DNA of 64,000 nucleotides from Straminergon stramineum (taxonomy: Eukaryota; Streptophyta; Bryopsida; Hypnales; Calliergonaceae). Numbering within the stretch: position 1 is the stretch's first letter; each line of letters begins with the position of its first letter. This document shows, piece by piece, positions 13,515 through 26,021 of this stretch. The notes under the pieces were generated by a model. It was not told the DNA's origin, searched no databases, and worked only from the letters and a program-made list of their open reading frames with translations. A program made the translations under genes and the position numbers. Location of the stretch: assembly GCA_963920665.1 (NCBI GenBank), contig OY987265.1, positions 2,299,001-2,363,000 on the forward strand, read 5' to 3'.

Positions 13515-14338
13515 TGCCTAGTTGGAGTTCAAGCCTCCTACCTTACTTCGATTTCCAATTGAAGAGATCATTTCAATTTCAAATAGTGGTAGTACCTTGG
13601 AATTAATTTTATGGAAAACACCCATTAAAGAAAAATGGAAGATGTGTCTACTGGTTGAGAATTGGTTTGGGATTCTTGATTAATTGTGAAGTTGGAGTCA
13701 CAAAATACTCTAAGAGCAGCACCACCTTGATATACTCACTACTAGTATATTGAAGAATGGAATATTTATATAAATAGAAAGAGCGGATTTCAATCCTAAA
13801 TTGTCTTAGTACCTCCTACCTTACATCTACATTGATTTGTCCTGGTAGTGTAAGTGAGATTGATTTATCAAAGTGATTCTAGTTGTAAAACAATCAAATA
13901 AAAGGTATTTCCATCTTCTTAACCCACTTGTACTAAACTTGAAAAATGCTTCACTTCATAATTCTAATATCACTTAGTCAAATTGCACTCAAGTTAGAAC
14001 ATTAAATTTTTTTATCATGGAATACATTTATACACAATGTTCTAAAAAAATACCAAATGCTGACTCCACAATGGCCAATTTGAAATTGCACAAGCCCAAA
14101 ACAAGTTCTTTAGTCATTTTATGGCTAACATAAAATAAAATACTTCAAATAACAAAAATATAGGAAATAAGAGGCAAAGTCCTTGTATTTGTGACTCACT
14201 TTTTGAATAAGTTTGCACTCAAAATTCATCTCATGTAGCATTTGTCAACAAAAAATCTCCTCCCCTTCGTTTCAAAGTTAATAAATAAGTTACTCAAGAC
14301 AATTTTGGTGATTCTTCATTGAAGTGTGAAAATTAACA
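13515..14338. other. AT-rich intergenic DNA
   Basis: No gene is recognised. CCTCCTACCTTAC motifs at about 13530 and 13810 match, in reverse, the TAAGGTAGGAGG near 12600. This suggests that the TTAA element at 12879-13514 lies inside an older repeat of that other family. Confidence 0.45.
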
Positions 14339-14653
14339 ATTCCTCCCATCTAATTGGGAATTCTAATTTAGGATCCATTTTTGCCTTGTTGCATCCCTAA
14401 TGTGGTGAAAATTGTATAAGGCCTTGCATTCTCACAATTCACTATAGAATTGGGTTTGAAAAGATTGGTATTGGATTGAAAAGGTATGCAACCCTAAAAT
14501 TGCTTCCATCCAATTGAGATTTTGAATTTAGGATCCAATTTTACCTTGTTGTATCCCGAATGTAGTGAAAATTATATAAAGCTTTACAATCTTGCATTAT
14601 GACAACTCAATATGGAATTGGGGCTCAAAAGGTTCATGTTGGGTTCGAAAGTG
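14339..14653. repeat. Diverged tandem duplication, ~160-bp unit
   Basis: Two consecutive units start near 14339 and 14499. They share, in order, TTTAGGATCCA, CCTTGTTG.ATCCC, AATGT.GTGAAAATT, and a TATGGAATTGGG or TATAGAATTGGG block. The units differ by many substitutions, so the duplication is old. No coding content is seen. Confidence 0.65.
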
Positions 14654-15539
14654 ATAATTTTGTAAGTTTGATGATCACCCCTTGTGACAATTTCTATACA
14701 TGTTTGATATTGACAAGCAATTTGAAGTGACATTTCCTTGATTTTTCTTCCTTAATCATGATTTGAAGTGACTTTCTATATTCTTTTGTTTTTTAGCTTG
14801 TTCCTTTTTAGGCCCTACTTCAATTTATCCAAAGTGTAAATCCGAATAATTTTGTGTCTATTCTATGTGATATTTGATGTGCTTCCAATGATAATATTCT
14901 TAAGTTTTGCTTTTTATATCGATCAAAAGATACTAATATGTAATATCTTTAGAGGGCCATTTGTTGATCCATTGATGATGCCCTTGGAGTGAAAATACTG
15001 GAAAATTTAGCACTCTACGCAAATATGAACATGCAAAGGAACAAAATTCAATTAATCAATACCTCACTGAGTTTTCTTTGTTTCTTATTTTCTTTTGACA
15101 CTAATAATAGATGCTTTCTCCAGTCCACCGAGTTATTTTATTTCCTGGAACAAATAGATGCTTCTTCAACCCACCAAGCCGTTTTGGAAGTTTCAAACCT
15201 GTTGGAATTACATCCAGAATGTGAACAAATTCTTGAGCGTCCCCTTCCATCTTTTTTGTAAACAAGATACTGATGAAAACCTCATTTCATTCAATGGAAA
15301 TGAAGGACCATTAATCCTTAAGCATTACAAGGTCAATATTTTGGATGATGAACAAAGTGATTTAGGGTGATGATTCATCCAAGTAACTCCTCATTCTTCC
15401 CAATTTATAGGTGGATCTTTGAAAATCAAGTTTTCATTATGATCGATTTGATAAAAAAAAAATAGACTTTGGGGATATGTTTGTACAAAGGTATAAGCAA
15501 AAATCCACAAAAATTTCAAAAAGGACTAAAGGTAATTGA

Positions 15540-15800
15540 TTAATCCCTAAAAGTTCCATTATCCTCAAGGGGGGGGGGACAAAATGGATTTTGGGTAGGC
15601 TTGTATAACCTCAAATTTGAGGTGATTTTTTTGAATTTTTTTTATAGAAGAAAAATACATTCATTTTCAGGGAATTTAATCTTTATTTTAATCAACAAAA
15701 GAGCAAAAGTTATGCCACAATAAGCTCAAAATAGGAGAGACCAAGCAACAAAAAAATTCCACAAAAATTGAATTAACATTTTTTTCAATTTCTATCCTCT
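15540..15800. mobile_element. Partial TTAA element, family 4-like
   Basis: It starts TTAATCCCTAAAAGTTCC and then follows the reverse complement of the right end of the 36610-37457 element: GATTTTGGGTAGGCTTGT, AGCAAAAGTTATGCCACAATAAG. A (TAGA) microsatellite cuts it at 15801. No opposite end was found. Confidence 0.5.

Positions 15801-15888
<88 letters not shown>
15801..15888. repeat. (TAGA)22 microsatellite
   Basis: This is an uninterrupted run of 22 TAGA (GATA) units over 88 bp, the longest simple repeat in the window. Length variation between individuals is likely. Confidence 0.97.
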
Positions 15889-16692
15889 AAAATTCTCAAA
15901 TAGAAAAATACAAAAGATATTGATTTTCTAACATATTGACTCAAATGGACAAGTTATAGGATATACTTATTTTTTCTAAGAATGTTGACTAAAAACAATT
16001 CACCTTTTGGAAGAGTTGGAAAAGAATACATTTTGAAGTTTAGACACATTGAACTTACAATCCTTGGGGATATTTACTTTAAAGTTTTGGGATGATTTGC
16101 TTGAACCAATTAACCAAAGGATCTAATGGTTAGATTTTTTAGAAAATAAATATAGAGGAAGATTTTTGCCTGGCTTAGGGGATGAGTATTATAAAGCATG
16201 AAATAACTTTAAGGTTTAATACCAAAAGATCTTAGTAGTAAGGCAGAAGGAATTGCACCCTAAATTATAACTAATAATTATGGATATTTTTGTTCTAATT
16301 ATAGTATTTTTTTACTTTCTTCTACAAAAAAATCTACTTATGTGAAACAAGCAGCTAGACTACAAGAAGCTTTGTCCCAACAACACCGGTGTGAGTGAGT
16401 GAGGATGTGATGAGTAAGTTATCTCAGAGCATCACCACCCATTCTCGCCAAAGCTGGCTGGAAAGATTTAGGGTGGGCCTGGTGAAAAAAAAGTAGTCCA
16501 TTGGGAACCCGGGGAGAGAGCGCGGGAGCCCGGTCTATGTAGAAACGCCTCGCCAAACACTGGGACACCGTCCCCGACACTTGTTGACTATTTTCTTTTT
16601 TGTCAGCACATTTTGTCAACTCATGTTTTGTCGAGCTTAACTATAACTCGATCTTGTCACTTTAATTAAGTATACAGTAACTCAAGGTGGTT

Positions 16693-16935
16693 GGCATGCA
16701 TTGACCCCCTTGCTCATCCCTAAGGGAACCCCTTGAAATTTTTTATTTGCAACACATGATAAAATTTGCAAATTTCAAATTCATATTTTCATATTTTCAA
16801 TTAGCGGCCCCAAATTAGCTTGGGAGTTCTAGAAGATAAATTAGTGGAGCACAAAATAGGGGGTCTTTTTATTTTCATGCACCCCAGGATTAACTAAGGG
16901 AGACAAACAAGGGGATCAATCCACCCCGGCCCTCA
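16693..16935 (+). repeat. Dispersed direct repeat, copy 1
   Basis: It shares with about 18075-18290, in the same order and orientation, TGACCCCCT, GATAA.ATTTGCAAATTT, CCCCAAATTAGCT, AAAATAGGGGG.CTTTTT and a final ACAAGGGG. The two copies flank the GC-richer 17.2-18.1 kb segment. They could be two decayed copies of one repeat or old terminal direct repeats; no primer-binding site or retroelement coding sequence was found to support the second idea. Confidence 0.6.
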
Positions 16936-16952
16936 AGATTACAACCCCATCT

Positions 16953-17156
16953 TCAATGTAAAAACACAAAAAGTGCTTGAGGTGTGCTTGAGGTCTACCT
17001 CAAGCATACCTCAAGCACTTTTTGTATTTTAAATATTTTGATAGTCAAATTCAATGTAAAAATCAAATAGTGTTGAAGTGTGCTTGAAGTAGAACTCAGA
17101 GACACCTCAAACATAACTTAAGCACTTTTGTATTTTAAATATTTTGGTAATCAAAT
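16953..17156. repeat. Tandem pair of hairpin-forming units
   Basis: Two units (about 98 and 106 bp) each begin TCAATGTAAAAA and end TATTTTAAATATTTTG..TCAAAT. In the first, 29-nt arms at 16966-16994 and 16997-17025 are complementary at all but one position, separated by 2 nt, giving an almost perfect hairpin. The second unit has the same architecture but many arm mismatches. A third TCAATGTAAAAATC at 17157 marks the end of the array. Confidence 0.8.
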
Positions 17157-17508
17157 TCAATGTAAAAATCAATGTAAGTTATCTTAGTGCAGTAATAACT
17201 TCAGTTACCTCCCCTTCCTTCTCATACGATAAAGATCAACTTAAACTTATTTTAATGGGAGGGCCCTGCCTCAGTCATCAGCGGTCACTTGGTGCTACAG
17301 TAACTTAGGCGCCAGTGCGCCCCTCCCCGGGGCCTGAAAGGGGTTGCCACATGTCAGCCTAGGAGTGAATTCCGCATGGACTACTGCACTGTAAGTTACT
17401 GTAACTGAAGTGGGTGATGATGCCCCGGGCGCCCAAAGGGATAACTTAAAACTTGGAGGGAGGGAGGGAGGGGCAGCATCCCTTCCCTTCCCTGAAAGTT
17501 CCCTTCCG

Positions 17509-17590
17509 GTCCTCCGGTCCTCTGTGCTGTTTCCCTTTCAATGGAAATCGTCCATGTGTTTCAAAAAAAGAAAAGAAAAAGAAAAAGAAA
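17509..17590 (+). mobile_element. Very short LINE-like 3'-end insertion with TSD
   Basis: The insertion ends CATGTGTTTCAAAAAAAG followed by an A-rich tail with G interruptions, and is flanked by TTCCCTTCCG at both 17499-17508 and 17591-17600. The sequence before the tail (TGCAATGAAATC..CATTTGTTTC at 27.6 kb, TTCAATGGAAATC..CATGTGTTTC here) resembles the LINE-like insertion at 27240-27682. Target duplication plus A-rich tail indicates target-primed reverse transcription of a strongly 5'-truncated copy. Confidence 0.5.
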
Positions 17591-17914
17591 TTCCCTTCCG
17601 TTACGTTACATTACGTTATTGAAGTGAAGTGCCACCGGAACGTGGGGTGAGGCTGCTCCAGCCGTGGGGGCAGGGAATTAATGAACGACGGGAGGGTGGC
17701 TTTCATTCACTGGCCGGGCCGCCGGGGAAGGGAAGGGAAGGGGAGGGGAGGGAATTCACCGTCAGCAACGTGACGGACGGAGTGCTGGAACAGTGGCAAT
17801 CGGCTGAAGTCTGCATGCTTCGGCTTGGGCTCTGTCCGTTTGTCCGTCAGTCAGTCCGTCAGTCTGTCAGTTCCCAAAATTTGAACTGACGGAAACGAGA
17901 ATGGATGGTTCCGC

Positions 17915-17952
17915 CAGTTCAGTTCAGTTCAGTGCAGTGCAGTTCAGTGCAG
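17915..17952. repeat. CAGTT/CAGTG pentamer tandem repeat
   Basis: About 7.5 pentamer units, mostly CAGTT with some CAGTG. A short, slightly imperfect satellite with no evident function. Confidence 0.85.
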
Positions 17953-18074
17953 AGAGTGGTTATGATGAAAAAAGATACAGTGAGTGAGGCACGACTGCCT
18001 GATGAATTTGCAGACCCCCGCTGGGGGCGGCATGCGGCGCCGCGGGGCAGCTCAGGACGGCCGGGGTGAACTGA

Positions 18075-18290
18075 CCCCCTCGCTCGGACCCTCTGGAAAA
18101 TGCCGAAGTGTTTTGTTTTCAACGCGTGATAAGATTTGCAAATTTAGATTTCATATTTGCAATCAGAGCCCCCAAATTAGCTAGGAGAGGTGTACAAGGT
18201 AAATTAATCAAGCATAAAATAGGGGGCTTTTTTTTAATTGCCCCCCTGGAATGACAGGGGAACAAGGGGGCTTGTTCACCCCCAACCCTC
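18075..18290 (+). repeat. Dispersed direct repeat, copy 2
   Basis: Diverged partner of 16693-16935, sharing TGACCCCCTCGCTC/TGACCCCCTTGCTC, GATAAGATTTGCAAATTT, CCCCAAATTAGCTAG and ATAGGGGGCTTTTTTT in the same order. It immediately follows the GC-richer patch. Confidence 0.6.
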
Positions 18291-18426
18291 ACAACGCACC
18301 GTGACGGCGCCTTGTCAAGTTAGTAGAACTTGCTTTCCCACTACAATAGTACCTTGACACTAACCATCCTAGGTTGCTTGCAACTAGGTTCTTGTATTTT
18401 TCCTACATTGCACTGCCTATGATAAC

Positions 18427-19254
18427 TTAACCCCTAACTCCCCAAGTGACCATATATAGTTGATCTGAAATTTCAGATTCGTTTTGGGATGGGCAATTAA
18501 ATTCTTGAGACCAATCAAAAAAATTTTAGGGGCAATTTCAAAAGTTAACTGTTGAATTTTTTAAATTTTTCGCTAAAAAATGATAAATATTTGGTTTTTG
18601 AGAGGTCCTCAAAGCCATATATGTATCTTAGTGAAAGAGAAAAGCTTGGAAATTTTACTTGATTTCTTGGCTTTGAGCAACGTTTGCCTACTAATTTCAC
18701 TTGATTTGAGATCTAAAAAATTGTACTTATCCATTTGCTTTGAAAATGGTCCCAATGGAAAGACTAAAGTGTTTTCATGATTTTCACCATTAAAAAAATA
18801 AACATGCAAATGTTGATTTGAAGTTAATTGCAATTTCTACTTATTAAAAAAATTGCATTTCAACAATTGCAAGGTAGATTGTGTAATGAATTTGATAGCT
18901 CTTTATTTGAGCTGAAGGTTTTTGGGAGTGCATTTTATTGTGCTAACACAATTTGTAGTTGGTCATGGCACCTCCAATCCCCAAAAACTCTTGTATGCAA
19001 ATTTCAGAGACATTGTAGAGAGGGCAATATACTAAAAATAGAAAAAGTATATTTCTCTTGTTATAATCTCACAACTTCCATGTAATTTTGCACTCAAAAT
19101 TGGTGTGTGTACTTATAAGCAAGCTCTTTAGACATTCATACAATCAAATTTTTCTTAAAAAAACATTTTTTTTTTCATTGGAGATAACTATAAGCCCATA
19201 CTCTTTTTTCATGGTCGAAAAACACTTGGAAAGGCTTGGGCATATAGAAGTTAA
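18427..19254. mobile_element. Degenerate TTAA-bounded element (~828 bp)
   Basis: The left end is TTAACCCCTAACTCCCCAAG. The right end, GGCTTGGGCATATAGAAGTTAA, is a decayed inverted version of it. Length and terminal form match the other TTAA elements. There is no recognised coding sequence. Confidence 0.45.
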
Positions 19255-21233
19255 AAAGGTAACCGTTTATTTGTTAAAAATAAATGAATGAATAAATAAA
19301 CTGAATTTCAGTTATAAAATTCTAGAAAAATCAAAGTAAATAGAACTTAGGATAATTACATGAATTGGGAAAAGACGTACGCTTAACTTCTGAAGGAAGA
19401 GAAGGTTCGGTATGATGGGACTGACGTGACCACAACTGTTAAGTGACGTCACAACTGAAGGACAGGAAAGTGAACTACAGAATTTACTGAAGGAGCTACA
19501 GATATAGATATTATTTGCAATTTGCGGATAAATATCACAATTTAAATTTATCACTAATGAAGTCAGAGCCGTAATGTGCCCACTCAGGCAATATTATGAG
19601 CCAGTTTTTCCGGTTTTGTTTCCCCTCTTTTTTTTGGGTGGGGGGGAGGGGGGATGTATAAGAGTATTACAAATTATAATCTTAAATATCATACGGATTC
19701 ATTTTGTTGATTTTGTGTTAAAGAGTACAATTGGATTTAAGAGACTTCCTCCTTAGCTAATTAGTGTGAAGGTAAAAGAATATTTCGATTTTTTAAATCT
19801 GATTTCCGAATTGGCTAAAAAGTTGCTATATACATGGCTGTAGCAGCTACATTTTCTAATTTAACTATCTCCTGAGAAGATGCATCCCCCCTCGAGGTTA
19901 CAATTAAGGCAATCCCCCCTCTCTGTGAAAATTGGGAGTTGTTGATCCTGTAAATAAGACCCCCCTCCAATGCCATAGATCTTGAAAAATAAATAATATG
20001 ATATGAATACTTTAGGATATACACATATAAAGATAAAAGACATGTACAAATACAACTTACAAACAAAGATATGAGATACAAATGTATATACTGAATTCAT
20101 ATGTATCCATATAGAATATGGATGCAAAATACACTAATATATTCCATATGGAGTGGTGGCTAAACTATTCCTGAAAAATACAGACATTTGTATGTGTAGA
20201 AGGGAATTTATCAATTAGCAATATGAATTAACTAATTTTTTTTTTTTTTTGAGGGGGGGGGCGTAATACAAAAGAGCTAATCATGTACAATATAAATAAA
20301 TAATTCAGTAAACTAATTGAATTGTCCCTTGTGAGTGACTATGTACTCAAAGGACATGATATAATTACGATATAAGGGAGGCAACCCATTCTTGATCACC
20401 GCCTTCTTTTGGCAATATAGATTGCTCTTTTTCCATGCAGGAGGAGATGATAGTGATTAATTACAGCACAATTCCCCATGCAATTGTGGCACATTGTAAT
20501 TGTTTTACACCACTCTCAATTCTTGGGTGGATTTTGCAACCAACCTTTGTGGGAAACATGAAGGTCTACATGACTAGAGTGGGAGGAATGGAATCTTCCA
20601 CTCAAAAATTCATAGTAATTATGTTTTGTGAAACAAAAGTCAAGAAAATTATGGAAACCTTCTCAACTCAATTTTTGCACGCCAAGAAAATGGGTAGCAC
20701 TGTCAGTCTCTTTCTTAAAATTAAGAAACCCCAATAGTCCGTGGGAGGCATGAAAAATTTGTTGTAGCAATGGAATGGAATTGTGCATTTGTTAAAAAAA
20801 AGAAAAAGAAAAAATTGTTGTACTGTAAGTTATCATAAATTTAGCCAAAATTGTGAACACTGAGTGCTTAGAAGGATCACTGCAAGATAATAAATGGAGT
20901 CTATTCTAGTCACTTTTCAAAGAAAATGAAAATGAAAAGAATAGAATGGAGTCTCCTCCAAGCTAAGTTAACCAGGATGAGTTGGCTCTGATGATTGAGC
21001 GGTGAGGCTCTCAATGTGCTATAGTACGTCAGACACTTACGTCACTGCCCACAGTAATTTGTGTAAGCTTACATTGACTTAGCAATTTGCCTGGTTTGCT
21101 GCTTTTTTCGGCATTTAGATCTCAAAATTAATCATATTTCTCTTCTTTTTCGTCTTTGAAAAATGTCACTAATCATGTCTCTTTCAAGCTTTTCTCAAAC
21201 ATGATCAGTGGTAGAACCTTTTTCATTCCAATC
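19255..21233. other. Intergenic DNA, no gene seen
   Basis: AT-rich, with homopolymer tracts (T then G) near 19628-19650 and 20237-20261 and a TATCCATATAGAATATGGA-type palindrome near 20103-20121. The 100-codon open frame at 20435-20737 (+) has no recognised similarity and average AT-rich composition, so I do not call it a gene. A short unique patch lies near 20960-21110. Confidence 0.5.
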
Positions 21234-21620
21234 TTAACCCCTAAAGTAAGTTTTTATGACTATGGTTCACCTAAAAACACTCAAAATGGGCCATTTTGAT
21301 GGTAAATTTCCCCCCTTCCAAATGACAAATGAAATCTTGTCAACTTCATCTTCCCACAAGATCTAGTATTAGATTACTTCATTATGTTGTAGTAAAAAAA
21401 GGAAGGTTTTGACTACATAGATTATGAGATTATAGCGTTTGAAATTGAAAAAAATATTTTTGGGGGTGCATTCAAATTTTGGGCAACTCTAATTAAGGGA
21501 GGCTTAAATTGTACAAGTTAAATTCACTTTTTTGCTCTTTGTTTGCGAGAAAGTTGGCCACATGTTAAAAAAATTCATAACATTTCAAATTAGAGAATGT
21601 GTACCAAAAAATTCTAATAG
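21234..21620 (+). mobile_element. Left end of a family 1-related TTAA element
   Basis: It starts TTAACCCCTAAAG and contains diverged family 1 landmarks in order (CTCAAAATGGGCCATTTTGATGG in place of the tract around ATTGTCATTT, then ACAAGATC, TTTTGACTACATAGATT). The right end could not be located, so the element is truncated or interrupted. Confidence 0.4.
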
Positions 21621-23934
21621 GGAACTAACTTCAAGAAAAGTCTCATACAAAGACCTTTTTTCAACAATTTATAACTTGCAAATGCAATAATTTCTTCAAA
21701 ATATGAATGGTGGAGTTCTATGTCCAAATTGAAGAAAGGATAGTTGGGCATATTAAACCTAGCAAAGGAGGAGGTTGGGTTGGGATTTGCAAAGCTTGAA
21801 TCAAATTTAATCACTAACATTGGATCACATTCTCCTTGATTTTGAAGATGTTATCGACTCCATGTACTATATTTCTAGGATATTAAATATTAAATTTTTA
21901 AGGAAATCAAAATATTTGATAAGGATTACCCATAGTTTCAAAATCAACTTATTTTTGTGCAAAGAAATGAGTAGAGAAGCTCTTTATACAAGTGGGGTGG
22001 TATGAGGTAAAACAACCCATGTGGGATATGTAAATTAGAATTACTAGGAATTCAACTTCACATAGTTATGTGAAAAGTAGGAATTGTGTTTAAATTAAAA
22101 TTTCTAGCCTCATTTTGGCATAGTAGAATAATTTTTTCTAAAACAATTTGAATTAATGAATGTTGTTATATCGAGCTAACTTTCATTTCCTAAAAAACGT
22201 TTGAGATTTCAAATCTCCAATCAAAAGTTATGAACAAATTTCATAGAAGGGTTGGAAGGGACATTTTATTTGACATTTTCAAACATCCTCTCTAATTTTG
22301 TCCATAACTTTTTCTTGGAGGCTCAAAATCATAAATGGATTTTTGAAGATGAAATTTAGCTTGATTTCAACTTTTATAATTCAATTTTTTGGAAAAAAGT
22401 TATTCTACTTTGCCAAAATGAAGTTTGAAATTCTACTTTGAATACAATTTCTACATTTTGACAATGAATGTTTGAGGATTCATGACGGACATTGGATTTA
22501 TTACAAAAATGAACTTTCCACCCTCTATTCCTACAAATGTCACTTCTCTGTCAAATTTTTCAAATCGAAGTTTGTCAAATGATATTTATAATTGATTCAA
22601 TGATTTTTTAGGGTGTTTGAATTTTTTATTTTCAAATGTGGCAATTAGGAGTAACCACTCTGTTTGGACAAAGGAAGCCATAGAGCAATTGCCTATTTGC
22701 CACCACCTCCTTGTACATTGCCACAAATTTATGAGTTCTTAAAAATGTTAGTAATGTGTAGTAACTACACCTAAAATGGCAGAAATTAGCATTATTAAAC
22801 AATATTTTTGTTATTATATTGAAAAATGTATTGTGGGGTCTTGTTGGTAGTCAAAAGGGGATCCTAGATACTCTTAGAATGCATTTTTTGTACACTCTAT
22901 GAATAAACTATGAATTTTCAAAGTGCTGAAAATAAGTGTTTCTGTAATTGACCATAGACTTTGATGAATAGTGGAAGTACATTTTAGGTAGGAATCTAGA
23001 CTAGTTGGTTTTAGGAAGTGGTTGAAATTAAGGTGTGACTCTTTTACATCACTTGAATCTAGGTTGAAGCCTATTCATGGTCTTGCCTAAGCTCTTTCAA
23101 GCATGGTTATAAAAATTTTTACCCTAGTATAAATAACCTTACCCTTGTTGCCTATTGTCCATTGAAAATGACATTCTTCCCCAAGACTTCTTATAGACAA
23201 ATTTCCCCCTTACAAACTGTTGATTGGTTGACTACTGAAATTGTCAAGTTTCAATTTGAAGTCCACCTATGTAATAGTTTCAATGGTCTAGGAAGCTTCC
23301 ACTTTGAAAATTGATAGAAAATACTTGCTAAATCCAAAAGCTAATGATTTTCAATTGCTAATACTACAAAAATATTTATTCTAGCAAAAACTGCCTCCAA
23401 CTATGTTGAATTGCTTATATTGATGATTTTCGGTGCTTCACTAGTGAGTGATTTCCTTTGAATGTGAGATTGAGTTTGCTCCACAATCCTATGTCAAATG
23501 GGCCTCAAATGAGGAGATTAACTTACCGACAAATGAGGCCTTCCATTATTAGTGTGTGCTTATTAATTAAACTCCTAATTTCTATTGAAATAAAATTGAA
23601 GCTCCAAGCTCAACCAACCATGTTCAAAAACCACCTAACCTTACTATAACATTGTGAATTACACTAAATAGTGAAATTAGGTTGCCCTACACTGATTTCT
23701 CAGCATTTGACATTGTACAAGAATGCACTATTTTTGAATTAGGTATTGTACTTATGAACCTCTATGTGTGCAAATGGAAATATTTGTTGGCTTTGATGGG
23801 TAGTAAGGTAACTTTCTTAGGGTTAGGCAACCTTATTATTCAAGCAAACTAATTTCACTATTTAGTATAGCCTATACCATTCACCCTTGGATATTGAAAT
23901 AATCCCTCTCTAGATCCCTATGAGTGAAATTAGT
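21621..23934. other. AT-rich intergenic DNA, no gene seen
   Basis: No recognisable gene. Short phrases recur elsewhere (for example CCACTTTGAAAATT.ATAGAAA near 23300 resembles 1855-1880, and CTGCCTCCAACTATGTTGAATTGCTT near 23390 resembles 1970-1995), showing old dispersed repeats. Confidence 0.5.
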
Positions 23935-24780
23935 TTAATTCCTAAAGGACCAAGGCTTTTTTTTCCTCAAAAAACACTCAACAATGACATTTCTATTGCA
24001 AGGTATAAAACTATTAATTTTTAAAATTTTGCATATCAAACTAAAGAATCTTGTAGTAGACAAGTTCAAGAATGTGGGGTAGAAATTTCAAAAACTTTGA
24101 CCACATAGATTTCAAGAGATTTGCATTGAGTGTGAAGAAAATGAATTTTTTGCATCTTCCATGACTAGATTTTTTTGACTTTGAATATTTTTATCTTAAA
24201 ATTTTGTACTATAGATTTTGAATTAAAAATAAAATTGTATTGAAAAATTGAGTTGATACTCTGGAATTTTTAAAAAATTGATAACACATATTTAATTTTC
24301 ATTCTTTAAAAAATTATTTTGTAGCAATGGATATGAGATAGAAGGAAAAACTAAATCTTTAATCTTAATGTTAAGATTGTTCAAGTAAGCAAACAAAAAC
24401 ATCTAGAACTTTTTTATATGAAAAATTGTTAAAATTGAATTAAAAAATGAATCCTATAAGGGTTTTTTTGAAGATGTTCAAATTGGCCCCCCCAAAAGAC
24501 TCTATCTAAATTTTTCATCAAAATTTCTCATCACTAGTCCAAATGGAATGAATAAAGCTATTGTTTTGAGTTTTTGTGATTTTTTGTGTTGCCCAACAAA
24601 TTGTTTTTTTTAGCTTAGTAAGGTATAACTATTGCTATCAAACACCAAGTGGAATAAATATTATATTTTTAGAAAGCAAGTGTGTTTTACCATCTTAAAC
24701 AAAAATTCACATACAAATATCACATACAAATTGAGATTATAAAAATCTACGTGGACCTTGTAGCATCGCCCAAGGGGACA
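23935..24780 (+). mobile_element. Family 4-like TTAA element, diverged
   Basis: The left end TTAATTCCTAAAGGACCAAG and internal phrases (ACTCAACAATGACATTTCTATTGCAA, TTTTGTGATTTTTTGTG, AATTGAGATTATAAAAATCTAC) follow the order seen in 36610-37457. The right terminus is degraded (CCCAAGGGG near 24770). Confidence 0.5.
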
Positions 24781-25431
24781 TGTGGTCATTTGGAGGTTAA
24801 TTTGTAGAGAGTCCTTGGCTAGTTGAATAGTTGCAATACTAACATCATTGGTTAGTGCTATTGGTTCCATAAGAGACACACACATTGCCTATAGACCCAA
24901 TTTATTTTTAACAAAATTCTAGTCAAATATAAAAACATGCAATTACAAATTCTAAATAATGAATAAAATTTAATTCACAACCCTTTTTTTAGAGGGTGAT
25001 ATTTTTACATTTTTTTTAGTATTTTCCACTTTCTACTAAAGAAATCTTCAAGGGTTTAACAAAACCCTTGGAAACCTAATTTTTTGTTTAGTATGATTAA
25101 GTTGGCCATAGGTAGTAGGATTCAATTTGAGAGGTGCATGATTACCCCCTAAAGAACCAAACAACATTTTTTTGGCAACATAGCAATTTTGGGCGGCTCA
25201 CTACGAACAAAAAATTTCACTACATTTTTTGAATTTTTTTTGGATGTGGGGATGAGGAGTACTTTGTTGCTCCACCAAAAATTGCTACTACAAGGACAAT
25301 TTAATGAAAGCCTAGGGACATTTTTTTGGGGAAAAACTCCACTATACATGAATGGGAATGAAGATGCTTTTGGATGTTTCTACCTTACTATATTATTTTA
25401 AAAACTTACCAATAAGTTTCTTCATCACATT

Positions 25432-26021
25432 TTAACCTCTAAGTATACAGAGTCATCTCCAAAATTTTCAATTTGAGAAAAATTATTATAAAGTGTTATT
25501 TAGAAAAATATTTTGGAATTGATATACAAATAAAATTTGTAGATTGTGAGTTTTAGATTCCATCTATACAATTAGATTCACCAATGCTATCACCAATATT
25601 TTTTTTATAATTTTAAAACCAAAATTTCAAAATTCCTTCAAAGTTTGATTATAAGAAAAATATGATCATTTATCGAGTAAAATTTATTGGAATGGATTTG
25701 AAATGAGGTTCTCTTGACATGGTGATTTTTTGGAATTTTTGGGTTCTTAAAATGTATGACCTCAATTTGAAAATCTAATTTTGAACTACAATTTATGCAA
25801 TTTTGGCTTGGTCAGACACATGACTGACATACTTGCACAATTGCAATTTTAGAAAAATACATACTGTAATAACACCAAATCCAACCCTTAGATAGGACAA
25901 AAATTTGATGAAGTATCTCCACAAATTAGGATTACTACCATCTAAGCAATAATAAGGATAAAACTTGAGTTTCAATCTATTTGTCATCTAAAGAGTGGAT
26001 GTTGAAGTGCTTAGGGGGTAA
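25432..26021 (-). mobile_element. TTAA-bounded element, family 2, reverse copy
   Basis: It begins TTAACCTCTAAG and ends CTTAGGGGGTAA. It is the reverse-orientation relative of 31354-31927: GATTCACCAATGCTATCACC, CTCTTGACATGGTGATTTTTTG and CAACCCTTAGATAGGACAAA are shared. A 64-codon minus-strand frame here resembles one in the 31354 copy (LSYLRVGFG, IFLKL, CKYV), but other copies break it, so protein function is not supported. Confidence 0.65.

Larger units (their letters stand above)
17170..18100. other. GC-richer patch without a recognised gene
   Basis: The stretch is purine-rich and GC-rich with GGGAGGGAGGGAGGGG near 17457, an AAAGAA-type run near 17565-17590, GTCCGTCAGTCAGTCC-type repeats at about 17838-17873, and pentamer repeats at 17915-17952. 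Short frames exist on both strands, but none resembles a known protein. It may be a promoter or UTR remnant or simply low-complexity DNA. Confidence 0.4.

Noticed and set aside
15801..15888. CRISPR-like array
   Set aside because: The regular repeat is a plain TAGA microsatellite without spacers; the setting is a plant nuclear genome.
16693..18290. LTR retrotransposon suggested by direct repeats around a GC-rich core
   Set aside because: The repeats are short and diverged, and no primer-binding site, polypurine tract or gag/pol similarity was seen.
20435..20737. 100-codon plus-strand frame
   Set aside because: No recognisable domain, AT-driven composition, no splice or promoter context.
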